From contig NW_026261571.1 of assembly GCF_000165395.2 (NCBI RefSeq), forward strand, positions 644,501 through 708,500: 64,000 nt of DNA. Reading direction: 5' to 3'. Positions 10,634 through 22,853 of this stretch are shown piece by piece. The stretch comes from Babesia bovis T2Bo. Its lineage: Eukaryota > Apicomplexa > Aconoidasida > Piroplasmida > Babesiidae. Position 1 is the stretch's first letter. Each line of letters begins with the position of its first letter. The translations under genes and the position numbers were made by a program. The notes beneath the pieces were generated by a model. That model was not told the DNA's origin. It did no database searches and saw only the letters and a list, made by a program, of their open reading frames with translations.

Positions 10634-11974
10634 ATGGCCGAGGAACTTTTAGTTAACGATGGCGTGCGAGCTGACTTCGCTTCCTGGATTCGCAGTGATT
10701 GGATTCTTGGTACTGATTCTACGAGATTCTCTTCTTTTATGAGATTCCCTATCGCAATATATCAGGTTATATCATGTTTAGACGTTCGTGTATCTCGTTA
10801 CCGTCAACTTGGTAATGAGGAGGACTTGGGTGAGGATGAAAACGAGTCCTCTTCTTACTTGTCCAATACCATGACCACTCGTATGCTGCGTCTAGTGTTG
10901 AATGACGGCCAGAGGGAGATCATTGCTTATGAATACGAGCCCATTGCATGTTTAGATGTATTTCATGCTAATTTGTTAACGGGTAATCCAATTCGATGTT
11001 GTGGTAAGATTGGTATATTCAACGACCCTGTGGAACGTCGTGGTGCTTTATGGTTAACTCGTAGTAATGTAAAGTTGATATTTGAGGGTTATAAGTGCAA
11101 GAGTGGTAAAAACATTCAACCTGATGATGACCCTATTGAAGTTAGTTCCTTTGTCCATGAACATTTCAGTCCAAGTACTTTCCCTGCTTCTGACGCTGGG
11201 TATAGCTCAGTTGCGCCTGTGTCCCAGGACTTCAGTGGCAATATACAAACCAGCAGCATTGATGAAATAACTTTATCGCAGAGCCTTGATGACGTCATTT
11301 CAGGGATATTACAGCCAAGTGACCACAGGAGCGACTGTGGTTCAGATCGTGCCTTTACTGCTGCGGATGACTATTTCCCTAAGGGTTCTCCTAATTTACA
11401 TTATTCCTATGATGCCTTTTTACTTCGTTCGAGGTTGAATGCGTCTGAATCATCGTATGTTGAATACTTTAGCAATTTTTTGAGATCCAATGGTTTTTTC
11501 GATTGCACATCAATTGTGCAACAACTCTCTCAGTTGAACAAATTACCTGCTTTGGTGGAGCCATCGCCTAAATGGTTAGAAGACGATTCTCACTTTGGTT
11601 TTCTTGATTTTTCTATACCTTTAGGTATTTTGGATATGCATTCTAGATCAGATGTCATTGCTGATGAGTTGCGCAATGCTGGTTTTTCTGATAGTTCTCG
11701 TGTATGGCTGGTTAATTTGAATGATTGTTGTTATTGTTTTTATTGTTTAGTTTCTTTGGAGACTTTAGACATTGTACAAACGTCACTGCTTGAAACTTCT
11801 AGGGCTATTAACTCTAAGGAGGGTTTCTTTGACGTTAAATGTTTCGGTAATGATGGAGTATATCTTTATTGGATATATCGTTACCGTGTTAAATTGGATC
11901 CTGCAGAGTTTGCAAAGAAGGCTGCATTGGTTGATGCAGAATACGCCAAGATACAGGCAATTCTTGACTTTTGA
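10634..11974 (+). CDS. RMI1/TDRD3-type OB-fold protein
   Basis: A single exon of 446 residues. Residues about 15-160 match the RMI1 N-terminal region. They start with a helical WIRSDWILGTD start and IYQVISCLDVRVSRYRQL. The OB fold follows: RMLRLVLNDGQREIIAYEYE, PIACL, GNPIRCCGKIGIFNDPVERR and GALWLTRSNVKLIFEGY. In known members this OB fold docks on topoisomerase III to form the BLM/Sgs1-Top3-RMI1 dissolvasome, or TOP3B for TDRD3. The remaining roughly 280 residues hold an acidic disordered stretch, then a folded-looking C-terminal region (DVIADELRNAGFSDSSRVWL onward, with a CCYCFYC cluster) that I do not recognise. There is no Tudor or UBA motif. Whether this is RMI1 proper or a TDRD3 relative is open. 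Nuclear genome maintenance is the likely role. Confidence 0.75.
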   Translation: MAEELLVNDGVRADFASWIRSDWILGTDSTRFSSFMRFPIAIYQVISCLDVRVSRYRQLGNEEDLGEDENESSSYLSNTMTTRMLRLVLNDGQREIIAYEYEPIACLDVFHANLLTGNPIRCCGKIGIFNDPVERRGALWLTRSNVKLIFEGYKCKSGKNIQPDDDPIEVSSFVHEHFSPSTFPASDAGYSSVAPVSQDFSGNIQTSSIDEITLSQSLDDVISGILQPSDHRSDCGSDRAFTAADDYFPKGSPNLHYSYDAFLLRSRLNASESSYVEYFSNFLRSNGFFDCTSIVQQLSQLNKLPALVEPSPKWLEDDSHFGFLDFSIPLGILDMHSRSDVIADELRNAGFSDSSRVWLVNLNDCCYCFYCLVSLETLDIVQTSLLETSRAINSKEGFFDVKCFGNDGVYLYWIYRYRVKLDPAEFAKKAALVDAEYAKIQAILDF

Positions 11975-12137
11975 GTAAGCTTAAAACGAAGTATCTAACA
12001 CTCTTCCATGTTCTGTCATTTCTGTATACTTATATACATAGTCATTACGTAATTGAATACCCAATTAACACGAAAATTTCATATACATTGAGCATGAAAA
12101 TGTCGTTATAATTAGCTCTTCTCAAATCAACTATCAC

Positions 12138-12226
12138 TCATGTATACTTATCACTTTCTGGTGTTTGTATTCCATGTTGATTGAGTACTTTAGTGAATTT
12201 ATCTACTGTGAGTATTGTGTATATTG
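12138..12226 (-). pseudogene. Fragment copy of the last exon of TXNDC9
   Basis: This block matches 6025-6130 in the same orientation. It covers the stop, the last exon and part of the last intron of TXNDC9. The stop changed from TAA to TGA, a GAC codon reads AAA, and 15 nt that begin the exon (GAGATGGGTTCACAG) are missing between two CACAG copies. It abuts the duplicated poly(A) polymerase tail at a TTG shared by both. No other TXNDC9 exons are nearby. It lies within the 3' flank of the poly(A) polymerase gene. Confidence 0.85.
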
Positions 12227-12251
12227 ACTCCCGACTATAAGGTATTACTAT

Positions 12252-13697
12252 TTAATCTTGTAGTATATCTTGATACTTTCCTCCTGCTTTGAGTATTTTG
12301 TGGGCGCGTCTGATTTCAGTTATGAGTCTATTTCTCTGATGGAACGATATGTTCGCCACATCGATACCGATTTCAAATGGGTTGTCAACATGCATAAACT
12401 TCTCATCCATATCGAACCCAGTTGTTCTGTGTGGGAATGTGAGTTGTGTATCCATGTACTGGAAGTCTACGCTACGTATACATATGGGTGTTTGTGTGTT
12501 TTTTGTGAATGTCCACCCGAAATAGTAGAAGAACTCTTGCAATAATTGAATCACGTTACTTTTATTTCTTTCACCTTTTGTTAACCATTGTAGTTCTTCG
12601 TTTATGCGATTTAGGTCGGTTGTGAATCTAACATCTATACCGCTTACATATCGCGGTATTTCGTTATCTGCAATAGCTAGATCTTGTATTGACACTAGTA
12701 TTGGTGGGTTACATCGTTGTAAGAAATGTATTGCCATGATGGACAATGCGAATGATCCCAGTGTACCTTTCGATCTATCGTTTAAATCTCTTGCTCTTGC
12801 CCATAGTTTGATTGCCAGTATTAGGTTTCTCACTCTGTGATCACATGCCACATATGTTCCTATAAGTGCTGAATTTGATATTGCCAGGACATTGTTGACT
12901 GAGATATCTATTGACGTCTTGAGTGCTTGTATAATAGGATGCCCCGCTCGTTTATTTGGTCTTTCATTTTTCCAGTGCAAAAGTGGTATTTTGGCTGTAA
13001 ATCTATTTTCAAACCCCCGTGCCGGTGCCAACGGTTCCAGTAGAAATGCAATTCTTCTAAGATTTCTGATGGTTGCGCTTCTTGATGTAACATTTGGTAT
13101 TTGTACACATATATCAAGGTCACTTGCATCTGTCCACAGTCCGTTGATAGCGCTTCCAAATACGCATACTGAGCACTTTGGATTTAACCTTTCTTTTAAT
13201 TGCGATTCCACTAGCTTGACTATTTGTTCACTAATTATTTTCAGCTGTTCATTATTCATTGTTGGCGTGGTCAGCCGTTCGAAATCTGACATTGAGTGAT
13301 CATCATCTTGTTTAGATGCTATTGAATGGATATTATCTTGACCATTAGATGGTGGATCATCAGGGCAATCATCCTTTTTCCTTAATAATCCTTCTTTCTG
13401 TCTTCTCAATTGTATAAATGCTCTTTCCCAGCTTTTATTGCGATTATCATCTATTAAGTTCAATGGGTATATGTTATGATCTGTATAACAGTCGTCTGGT
13501 ATCTTTTCATCTTGGTGTTTAATCGATCGGTTTGTTCTCGTTGTGGTTGTTAATCGTTTGGTATGCACATATACAAACCTTTGTAGCTTTTGTGTAAGTA
13601 GAGGTTTCACTATACCCAGTTTGGATGTGTTGAGGCTGCAGCATAGAAACTTTGTCCAGTTCGGTGTTACACATTTTCCGCATAGTTCAATAACCAT
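12252..13697 (-). CDS. Non-canonical poly(A) polymerase / terminal nucleotidyltransferase
   Basis: Single exon; ATG at 13697 gives 481 residues. The N-terminal roughly 145 residues are basic and variable. The nucleotidyltransferase core follows: CSVCVFGSAINGLWTDASDLD (catalytic GS and DxD pair), a third acidic strand at SIDISVNN, then NLILAIKLWARARDLN and GTLGSFALSIMAIHFLQRC of the PAP-associated domain. This is the Cid1/TUT/GLD-2 architecture, which adds A or U tails to RNA 3' ends. The first 40 residues (CCSLNTSKLGIVK..., then RFVYVHTKRLTTTTRTNR) are basic and could be an organellar presequence. Compartment and substrate are not settled. A second, divergent member sits at 51.4-53.3 kb, and its own 3' tail is duplicated at 8050-8208. 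Confidence 0.88.
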   Translation of the reverse strand: MVIELCGKCVTPNWTKFLCCSLNTSKLGIVKPLLTQKLQRFVYVHTKRLTTTTRTNRSIKHQDEKIPDDCYTDHNIYPLNLIDDNRNKSWERAFIQLRRQKEGLLRKKDDCPDDPPSNGQDNIHSIASKQDDDHSMSDFERLTTPTMNNEQLKIISEQIVKLVESQLKERLNPKCSVCVFGSAINGLWTDASDLDICVQIPNVTSRSATIRNLRRIAFLLEPLAPARGFENRFTAKIPLLHWKNERPNKRAGHPIIQALKTSIDISVNNVLAISNSALIGTYVACDHRVRNLILAIKLWARARDLNDRSKGTLGSFALSIMAIHFLQRCNPPILVSIQDLAIADNEIPRYVSGIDVRFTTDLNRINEELQWLTKGERNKSNVIQLLQEFFYYFGWTFTKNTQTPICIRSVDFQYMDTQLTFPHRTTGFDMDEKFMHVDNPFEIGIDVANISFHQRNRLITEIRRAHKILKAGGKYQDILQD

Positions 13698-15801
<2,104 letters not shown>

Positions 15802-16410
15802 GCATTCTTTTTAAATAAACGCAGCATATGTATACCCTTCGGCTCGTTAAAATTTCACACCACTTGGAAACACTGGGTATTAAAATATAGTATTCATTCT
15901 TTGTATGCTAAATTGACGTTATACTGCTGCTATAATGCGATGTTAAATACAATCGTTATGTCCCAGGGCAATGGAATACGTATGTCAAATCGCATAGGCC
16001 TGTTTGGTGTTTTTTTCTCCACTGGGTGCATTGAAACAGGCAATTAACCATTGAATCTGTTCGTTACTAGTGCTATGTTACGCAATTGTCCAAGAATACA
16101 GCGTCTATATCCTGGAGCACAGTGGTTCCTTGTATTCGTTAGTGGGTCTTTTATTATTACGCGTGATTCTCTGCCCACTTACGAATCGGTGTATCTGGTA
16201 TCTTAAATATATTTATACTTTCTATGTACCTGGTTAGTGTTATCTTTTATTTATTGTGATGCTAGTGGGATGTGTTTTGTATGATGTGTATAGCGTCGCA
16301 ACACTTTGGTGCGCGTGCATTATCCATTTTGATTTCTTTGTGAACCAGGATGTGATATTTTGACTTTATGGGATTAACCTCGATGTGTTGGTTTGTCTCT
16401 TATTCTCACG
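15802..16410. other. Intergenic spacer
   Basis: T-rich spacer between HSP60 and the membrane protein gene, both on the plus strand. No coding exon, tRNA or strong hairpin was recognised. Confidence 0.5.
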
Positions 16411-17970
16411 ATGCGTGATGAGTTGCTCTTGGCATTATCCCATTTGGTGCCCCGCAGGCTTGCGACGGTCTATTTTATTTTTTCCGGATCTACTTTATTG
16501 CTTTCTATAGGCCTGCTGAACGGTCCTGAGACTCGTAAGTTTTAGGTATTTATATGTAATATCCGTTGTATGGAAGGTGATATATATCTTTTGTGTACCA
16601 TGTAGAATATGCCTTTCAATTTTTTTGGCGTACTATACCCTAGTTAATTTGCAATATGCATACTTTTTTATTACACTTCCGTGCTAACTTTATGAGATCA
16701 TTCCACTTCAGTTTTTCGCAAATTTACTTCATGTCAAGGCACTGCGGAATACAATTTGAGTATTTTTATAGCATTGGTTGTGTTACAATGTTTATTATTA
16801 CTTCCAAAGTTTGACAGTGGCTATCCTGAGAACCCATGTATCACTGACGAGACTGCTGGTTCTTCTACTTACAGTGGTAGTAGCCGTTCTGATGGCTTGA
16901 ATGAGCGCTCTAAGATCGGGTCCTCTTTGGGCATTGATGCAGGTGACTGTTTCCGCCATGAGGGTTTTATGACTATTATGTGTGAGAATCCAGCACCTCG
17001 TGCTTCTACTCATGGAATCTCTTCGTATGACGCCACCATATCGCAAAGTCAGGTAAATTGGAGTCCTCGCAAAGTGCATAGTGGCGGTTTTGTTACTTCG
17101 TTGAACCCTACTATTCCCAGTCGTTTGAATAGTGTCGCTACTATTGGCAATGAACTCAAGGATAACTCTCCTGATAATTCTGATCCCAAAGACGGTTCAT
17201 CTGTGGAGCCCAAGGCCTCACGTTGTCAGTGGTTAAGTTTCCACTCCATTTGTTTGAATTCTCTTTGGATGTTACTGTACCATTTAGTATTTTTCATGGG
17301 TACTCATGCTACTTTGCTTGCATCTCGTATTCATGGATCTATCGCTTTGAATGCATATTCACTGGAGACTTGTGCTCATTTACGTGACAAATTCCCGTTA
17401 GGCATGTGGTCTCCTAGGTTAGGCCATCAGTTGATTAGTGAGAGTACTTTCTTTTTGACTTATATGTCCTGCACTACTTTTGAGTTAGTGCTTCGCAAAT
17501 CATCTGATGCATCATATTTGCGTAACATATTTTCGCTTCATTATTTCAAGGAACGTGTTTGGGTTGGTATAACTCGTTTAATTTTACAGGCTGTGATATT
17601 CCTGTATGCGTTATCCTTGATTATAATAAGCATCATTACTGGTTACGGTTCTCCAATGCAGATTGTTTGTGGATTTTCCATGGGCATGTTGATGTTATGG
17701 ATCAATGCTGTTTTAACTCAGTTACTTGAGTTGAGTGACATGTCCAAGTCTACTATGAATTTGAATTGGTTTTGGTCCTTGTTAAGTTTATTGAACTTTT
17801 GGATCTGCAGTTTGCTGTTTTACATATCTGTTTACGGTGTTCCGTTTTCTGCTCCTTATATGTACCTTCAGATTTTCGTCTGGGTACCACTTTTGATACT
17901 GACTTGTAGGGAAGGGAAGCAGATATTTATGTGGCAAGACTTTTCCTCAGCGCTTTGCGCCTTCAACTGA
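16411..17970 (+). CDS. Multi-pass membrane protein of unknown function
   Basis: Two exons (16411-16534 and 16712-17970) join in frame to about 460 residues. Exon 1 and the start of exon 2 give two hydrophobic segments (VYFIFSGSTLLLSIGLL; LSIFIALVVLQCLLLL). A Ser-rich loop of roughly 150 residues follows, then a cluster of four or five transmembrane helices: LWMLLYHLVFFMGTH, LILQAVIFLYALSLIIISII, IVCGFSMGMLMLWINAVL, LLNFWICSLLFYISVYG and IFVWVPLLILTC. I recognise no family motif. The 3' end is uncertain. A very hydrophobic open frame continues past the stop in another frame to 18209, reachable by a 26-nt intron (17884-17909). Location in a membrane is clear; function is not. Confidence 0.6.
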
Positions 17971-18209
17971 GGGTGTTGTACACTATCGTAGTTGTTGTCT
18001 TTATGCCATTTCTGTGTATAACGACGTTAATAGCATTTCCTATGCTACTGTTTGGTTTTAAAGACATTTGTATTCCGGTTCATCGTTGGAAGATATCGCT
18101 ATCGGTTGTTGCCATGTTCATGTATAAACATGGACCATTCCCATTTATTGCGACAGCGACACTAATTTTAAATAGTTGCTTCGCATGGATGGACCTATTA
18201 TCTCTATAA
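17910..18209 (+). CDS. Possible alternative last exon of the membrane protein gene
   Basis: After a TTGTAG acceptor ending at 17909, an open frame reads GREADIYVARLFLSALRL. It then gives two hydrophobic stretches (TIVVVVFMPFLCITTLIAF; FIATATLILNSCFAWMDLL) and stops at 18209. It overlaps the end of the preceding exon in another frame. If used, it would replace the last 28 residues of the 404-residue exon with about 99 residues. The intron needed is 26 nt, shorter than the 33-40 nt introns seen elsewhere here, so this may be coincidence. Confidence 0.25.
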   Translation, partial: GREADIYVARLFLSALRLQLRVLYTIVVVVFMPFLCITTLIAFPMLLFGFKDICIPVHRWKISLSVVAMFMYKHGPFPFIATATLILNSCFAWMDLLSL

Positions 18210-18410
18210 TGTAATATATCTAGAACCGTTGTTGTGTCTCTATAAGATATACTGATAGTGCCACCAGTCGTTACACATGTGTCCACATTTATCTTAAAAC
18301 ACAGTAATGATGACTAATTATGTCCTGTATAGCTTATATAGCTTTATGTGTGAAGAATATGTACTATTTTGCCAGTTAGTATGCCATCGCGCGGGGTGTA
18401 GTTGCTACTC

Positions 18411-20952
18411 ATGATTCGTGTATGTCGTTGTTTCCTTGCAGCTCGTGGTCACGTTCAGCGTGTACTTCGACGTCAGCAAGGGCCCTATCATCTACGTTAC
18501 GACCGCTTATTGGCAGATCAGCGTGAGCGTATGGGCGCTACTTTACGTAACATTCGTTATGAGAAGTGTGCTGTTGCCAAGGAACTGAGTAACGTCCATG
18601 CTGAGTTGGCATCGCTATTTAATCCAGATCGTGCTCAGCAACTGTTGAGTGAAGATGCATCGAGCACAATTGGTGACACGACTGCTCGAATGTAGGTAAT
18701 AGCATTTGCGTACATAGGTTACAGCGACCAACGTGACGATATCAACGAGGCATATCGCATATATCGGTTAATTCGTCCAGAAGCTCCCAATTTTTTTGAG
18801 GAGCAGTCATTTATTGGCATGAAGGATCGTATGGACAGGACACTTGAGGAGAACCAAACCGAGTGTTTCACTGAGTTGGTGCCTGTTGACTCCAGCTTGG
18901 ACACTAGTTGTATATCGGACCCTTTATTTACTGATGAAGACTATGCATCTGCTATGTATGCATGTGGGTTTGTGTTATACGCCTTGATTAGTTACAGTGA
19001 TGCACTCCATTTCCACTGACATCGCAAGACTATGTTCACATCTTGGTGCGCACTCGAGCACACCGCAACCTGGTGACCATTATGACCGTTTATGTGAATT
19101 CCTGGGTCTTAAGCGTGACGGCAGCAATGTGGATCACTGGTCTGGTACGGTGTGGCCGAGTATTAAACCGCTGCTTGCTCCTGAATTAGAGGGCATAGAC
19201 TCCAGTGTATGTTCACGTGGTTGTGTATGTATATCTACAGGAAATATCAACTTGGTTAAGCGCTCATTTAGAGCGCGTAGGTCACAATCGTGCTATTATA
19301 GGTCGTTCTGAAACCTCCGAGTGGTATGCATTCAGTTTAGGTGTACATATGTTTTTAGGTATGACATAAAACGTGACTTGCCTTATGATGGTTGGTTGTT
19401 ATGTCTATGTCTTTACGTTTCTAGGACTTCCATATCCCGAGCGCCTTTTAGATGAGCGTCGAGTGGGATACCCATTGGATCGTGCTTGTGATTACCTCTT
19501 GGGCCTTCTCCAGCTCTTACATGTAGGTTCTATGTTCTTGATACATACTGCACCCAGCCCACTGTAACTGCTGGAGTAACTCGAGTGATGCTTGATGATC
19601 TACTAGACTCTTTACGTAAAATAGGCCTCAAGGACTGGTTTGGTTTACGTAATCGCAGTATAGTTTCTACATTTTTTGGGGAATCACAGGATATTTCTAC
19701 TGTAGATTCATCTTCAGGGTCTGGTGCTATGTTTCCTGTTAACATTGATACTTGTGTGAAGTTGCTCGGTATCTTTGCTCATGGTCGTGAACATGAGTTA
19801 GACGCTGACTACTGGTCTCCATCAGCAGTGTTCATGCGTGCTGGTATACTGCCTTCTTCCCAATGCGCCACTGACACACCAATGCGCCTGGAAGCTTCGG
19901 AACCCGTTTTATCGCAGAGTGACCTTGAGTTTATAGTTTCCATGTACTCCTCCCGGGTTTCTACTATAACTCGTGACCAAGCCGTTCGCGACTGCAATCG
20001 TGTATTCGATCGTATGATAGAGGAGGAGTTGGAATTCCAGAGTAGTGTGGGTGCTGGCACCGTAGAGAATAACACTATCAGTTACAAGGTACCTGCTGGT
20101 GCCCAATTCGACCCCAAGCGCAACTATTATGTACGTACTAAGGAGGGCATTGACCCTACTCTTAAGTTGGACAACTTGCGTTCCTGCGTTCTTGAACGCC
20201 GTCGCATGCGTACCATGACTAAGGAGGGTCGCGTCTACTTTTTGCGTATTATAGTTGCTGTTGGTGACGGTCGTGGTTATTTTGGCACAGGTGTTGGTTT
20301 TGGCAATGACGTCGGTACTGCGCGTGCCAGTGCAGTTCAGCAGGCTCTGCGTAACATGTACTTCATTGACTATGATCCTAAGGAGCCTTTGACCACACCA
20401 GTTTTAGGTCAGGAGTATGGCTGTCGTGTTTATATTAAACCCCGTAAGATGGGTTCTGGTATTCGTACTAATAGGAAGTACCTACCTCTGGTATACCTGA
20501 TTGGTCTTGACAACTGTAGAGTTACATTCCATGGTCGTAAATCCTGGTTAACTCGTGCTAAGGCTTTGCGCAAGGCCCTGGAGCAGATTTATTCCCGTAG
20601 GACTATGTGCAATGCAACTGGTCAGCGTTACGTGTATATTGGCAGCCCTGGTGACCATACGGTCCACTGGCCTGATAACTGGTTCATGCCTATCTCCAAG
20701 GAATACAAGGCTAAGACTGAGGGGTTAAAGAACTTGAAGCGTGTACACTTCCGTCGTCATTTACGTCGTGTTGTATTACCTGAGGAGGTGATTCCTGAGG
20801 TTCCTAGTTATTCTGCTCATAAATTCAGGTCACCTCTTGAGGTACTTGAGCAGGAGCGTGTTAGGTCTAAATGGATTTCTACATCAGTTCCCAAGGCTCC
20901 TAGGTCTAACGCTACTGAGCAATTACCTGTAGCCCAGGAGACTGCAGTTTAA
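18411..20952 (+). CDS. Mitochondrial ribosomal protein uS5 with long N-terminal extension
   Basis: Six exons: 18411-18691, 18725 to about 18963, about 18998-19206, 19241-19358, 19425-19522 and 19558-20952. They give about 779 residues. All introns are 33-66 nt; the third exon's start is the least certain. The leader MIRVCRCFLAARGHVQRVLRR is basic and mitochondrial in type. The S5 domain starts near residue 525: RRRMRTMTKEGRVYFLRI, VAVGDGRGYFGTGVGFG, a central KPRKMGSGIRTNRKYLP, and CRVTFHGRKSWLTRAKALRKAL, which fits the S5 C-terminal fold. Bacterial uS5 is about 165 residues, so over 500 residues are additional, consistent with the expanded and fragmented mitoribosomes of Apicomplexa. Mitochondrial uS12 is also in this window. 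Confidence 0.83.
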
Positions 20953-21190
20953 TACGTTATATCTAAATGTAACGTCCATGCATTATATCACTGCTTGATG
21001 ATAGCAGTCCACAATACATACGCTATATCACAACTAATATATTGTTTAAACATTAACATAAGGCAATAGTTGCATCCATGTTTTGTGGATACCATGTGCT
21101 TTTAGGCAATCCAGTGCCTTTGCGATGTCATCTTTTGCATAGTTCAGGGACTCCAATTAAACATATTCTTCTACTTGGAACAATTAGTTC

Positions 21191-21403
21191 TCAATGGTCC
21201 TTCTTGTGAGCTGAGTGCGTTGTTGGCTTTTCAAGGCATATTGGCGTGTGAATCCCAAGCATCCACATCAATCCGAAGATTGTCACTAGTATGATCATAA
21301 AAACTACGATCAGCTGCTGTAAAATCACGGGTGTTATCCTTATTTTGTCTGGTATTGGGACAACTTTCGGTTCCACTTTTGGTTCTGGCACTGGTATCGC
21401 CAT
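21191..21403 (-). CDS. Small single-pass membrane protein
   Basis: A 70-residue frame. The first 25 residues are Pro/Val/Lys-rich (PVPEPKVEPKVVPIPDK). One strong transmembrane segment follows (QLIVVFMIILVTIFGLMWML), then a short tail ending AHKKDH. The layout is plausible for a small membrane subunit, and base composition is gene-like, but I recognise no family. It is minus-strand and stands alone between uS5 and the GPI-type gene. A chance frame cannot be excluded. Confidence 0.5.
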   Translation of the reverse strand: MAIPVPEPKVEPKVVPIPDKIRITPVILQQLIVVFMIILVTIFGLMWMLGIHTPICLEKPTTHSAHKKDH

Positions 21404-22144
21404 GATTGTACACTAGATTCTTGATTATACTTGTTGTTTACACAGTTAAGCGAATACCGTTACAGCTAATCTTAAGCCTTGATACGGTTACGCCGTTTTA
21501 TAGAGATTACACACTGGATATATATTGTTAGCACTTCGGTCCCCTTAGACCCCAGTATTGGAATCAATTGCTTGATCTAGTTTATAACACATATGATTAT
21601 AGTACAACTTGGTATATTTTCGTGATAAAAACCATTGTGCACAGCACCATTTACTCCTTTGACTCACGCGTCCACTAACTGGAGCCCATATACCAATCGT
21701 GCAAAAAACTAGGCATGGCACATTAAATGATATATACACACTAGTGGTTAACTGCTATATTAGAACTGCATTTTAGGTTTGGTAGTTTGTTTTGGTAAAC
21801 GAATGTTGATAAGTGCATTACTTTATATGTAATTTTGATTTTATACGATATATTGTTCTTATAGATAGACATACCAGTTTTTAACGGCATATTCTTGTTT
21901 CTTATCCATGTTGTTAGCAGACCTAGTCGGTTAGAGCATTGTACATTACAACGGCAAAACACCTTTTAAAGTTACCGAATGAATACCTTTCTCAACAAGT
22001 TCGTAATCGTGGTACCAACCGGGGCTCTAACAACACATTTTGACAATCAGGTCATGCATTGTATATATTCACAAATAGGTGACATACGAATGTGTTTACC
22101 TCTTAACTGCATTTGTATTATATTCATGGACAGCATTCCATCAT
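21404..22144. other. Intergenic spacer
   Basis: About 740 nt between two minus-strand genes. Short open frames on both strands show no family match or plausible splice pattern. No tRNA or snRNA was recognised. Confidence 0.45.
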
Positions 22145-22725
22145 TTAACCCCAAACGGTGGCAACAACGATAGCGAATACGGCGAATGGGACGTATGGCT
22201 GGTTGAAGAATCCAGCGGGCTACGAATGGTCAAATGTTAACCACTAGACATACCTTTTTAGCTTCCTCAGTTTGTTGTTCAGCAGTCTCCGCGGACCTAG
22301 TGCCAGCTTCATGGGGATTGGAGTAACCTGTCAGATTACGATAACACTCAGTGGATTCCACATCGGTGTTAGGAGTAATAAGGACCTTAGGTTCGAGCTC
22401 TGAGGAGTCGGAGTCGCTTTCAACCATGTAAAGACTGTGTTCCTCTGTAGTGCCGTTACCAGGAACTGAATTGGAACTGCAGCATCCGGCGGCAGCGGCG
22501 TTGGATTCTCCCTCGACGTAGTAGGGTTCAGCAGTTGATTCATCATCCTGGTTCAAGATATCATTTTCAGCGTCCGCTGAGCCACGTGATATATATGTAA
22601 AAAAACTTACCAACGACGGAGTCCATAACTCCTTCAATAGGCTGGTCGAGTACCTCTGATTCGTGCTCGGCGTTACAGATGGCAGCTCCAGCAATGGAGA
22701 GGGCAATAACCATAGAGAACTTCAT
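22145..22725 (-). CDS. Predicted GPI-anchored or membrane-tethered surface protein
   Basis: Three exons (22725-22611, 22576-22254, 22219-22145) give 170 residues. The N-terminus MKFSMVIALSIAGAAICNA is a classic signal peptide. The mature part is acidic and low in hydrophobic residues, with a GCCSSNSVPGNGTTEEHS segment, an NLTG sequon-like site and many Glu/Ser. The last exon adds PAGFFNQPYVPFAVFAIVVATVWG and stops. A short C-terminal hydrophobic tail with no cytoplasmic residues is what a GPI signal looks like, though a tail anchor is possible. Both introns (34 nt each) restore frame. Piroplasm merozoite surface antigens share this general architecture, but I see no family-specific sequence. 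Function is unknown. Confidence 0.72.
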
Positions 22726-22853
22726 TTTGGCTGGTTGGATTCTGGGAATATATCAGCTAAAAAGATGGTACGTGACAGCGGCGTTATATTAAGATGATAT
22801 CCTGGGCCATTTCTTGGCCTTGATCCCAGAAGATTCTTCCCCACCCATGCATA

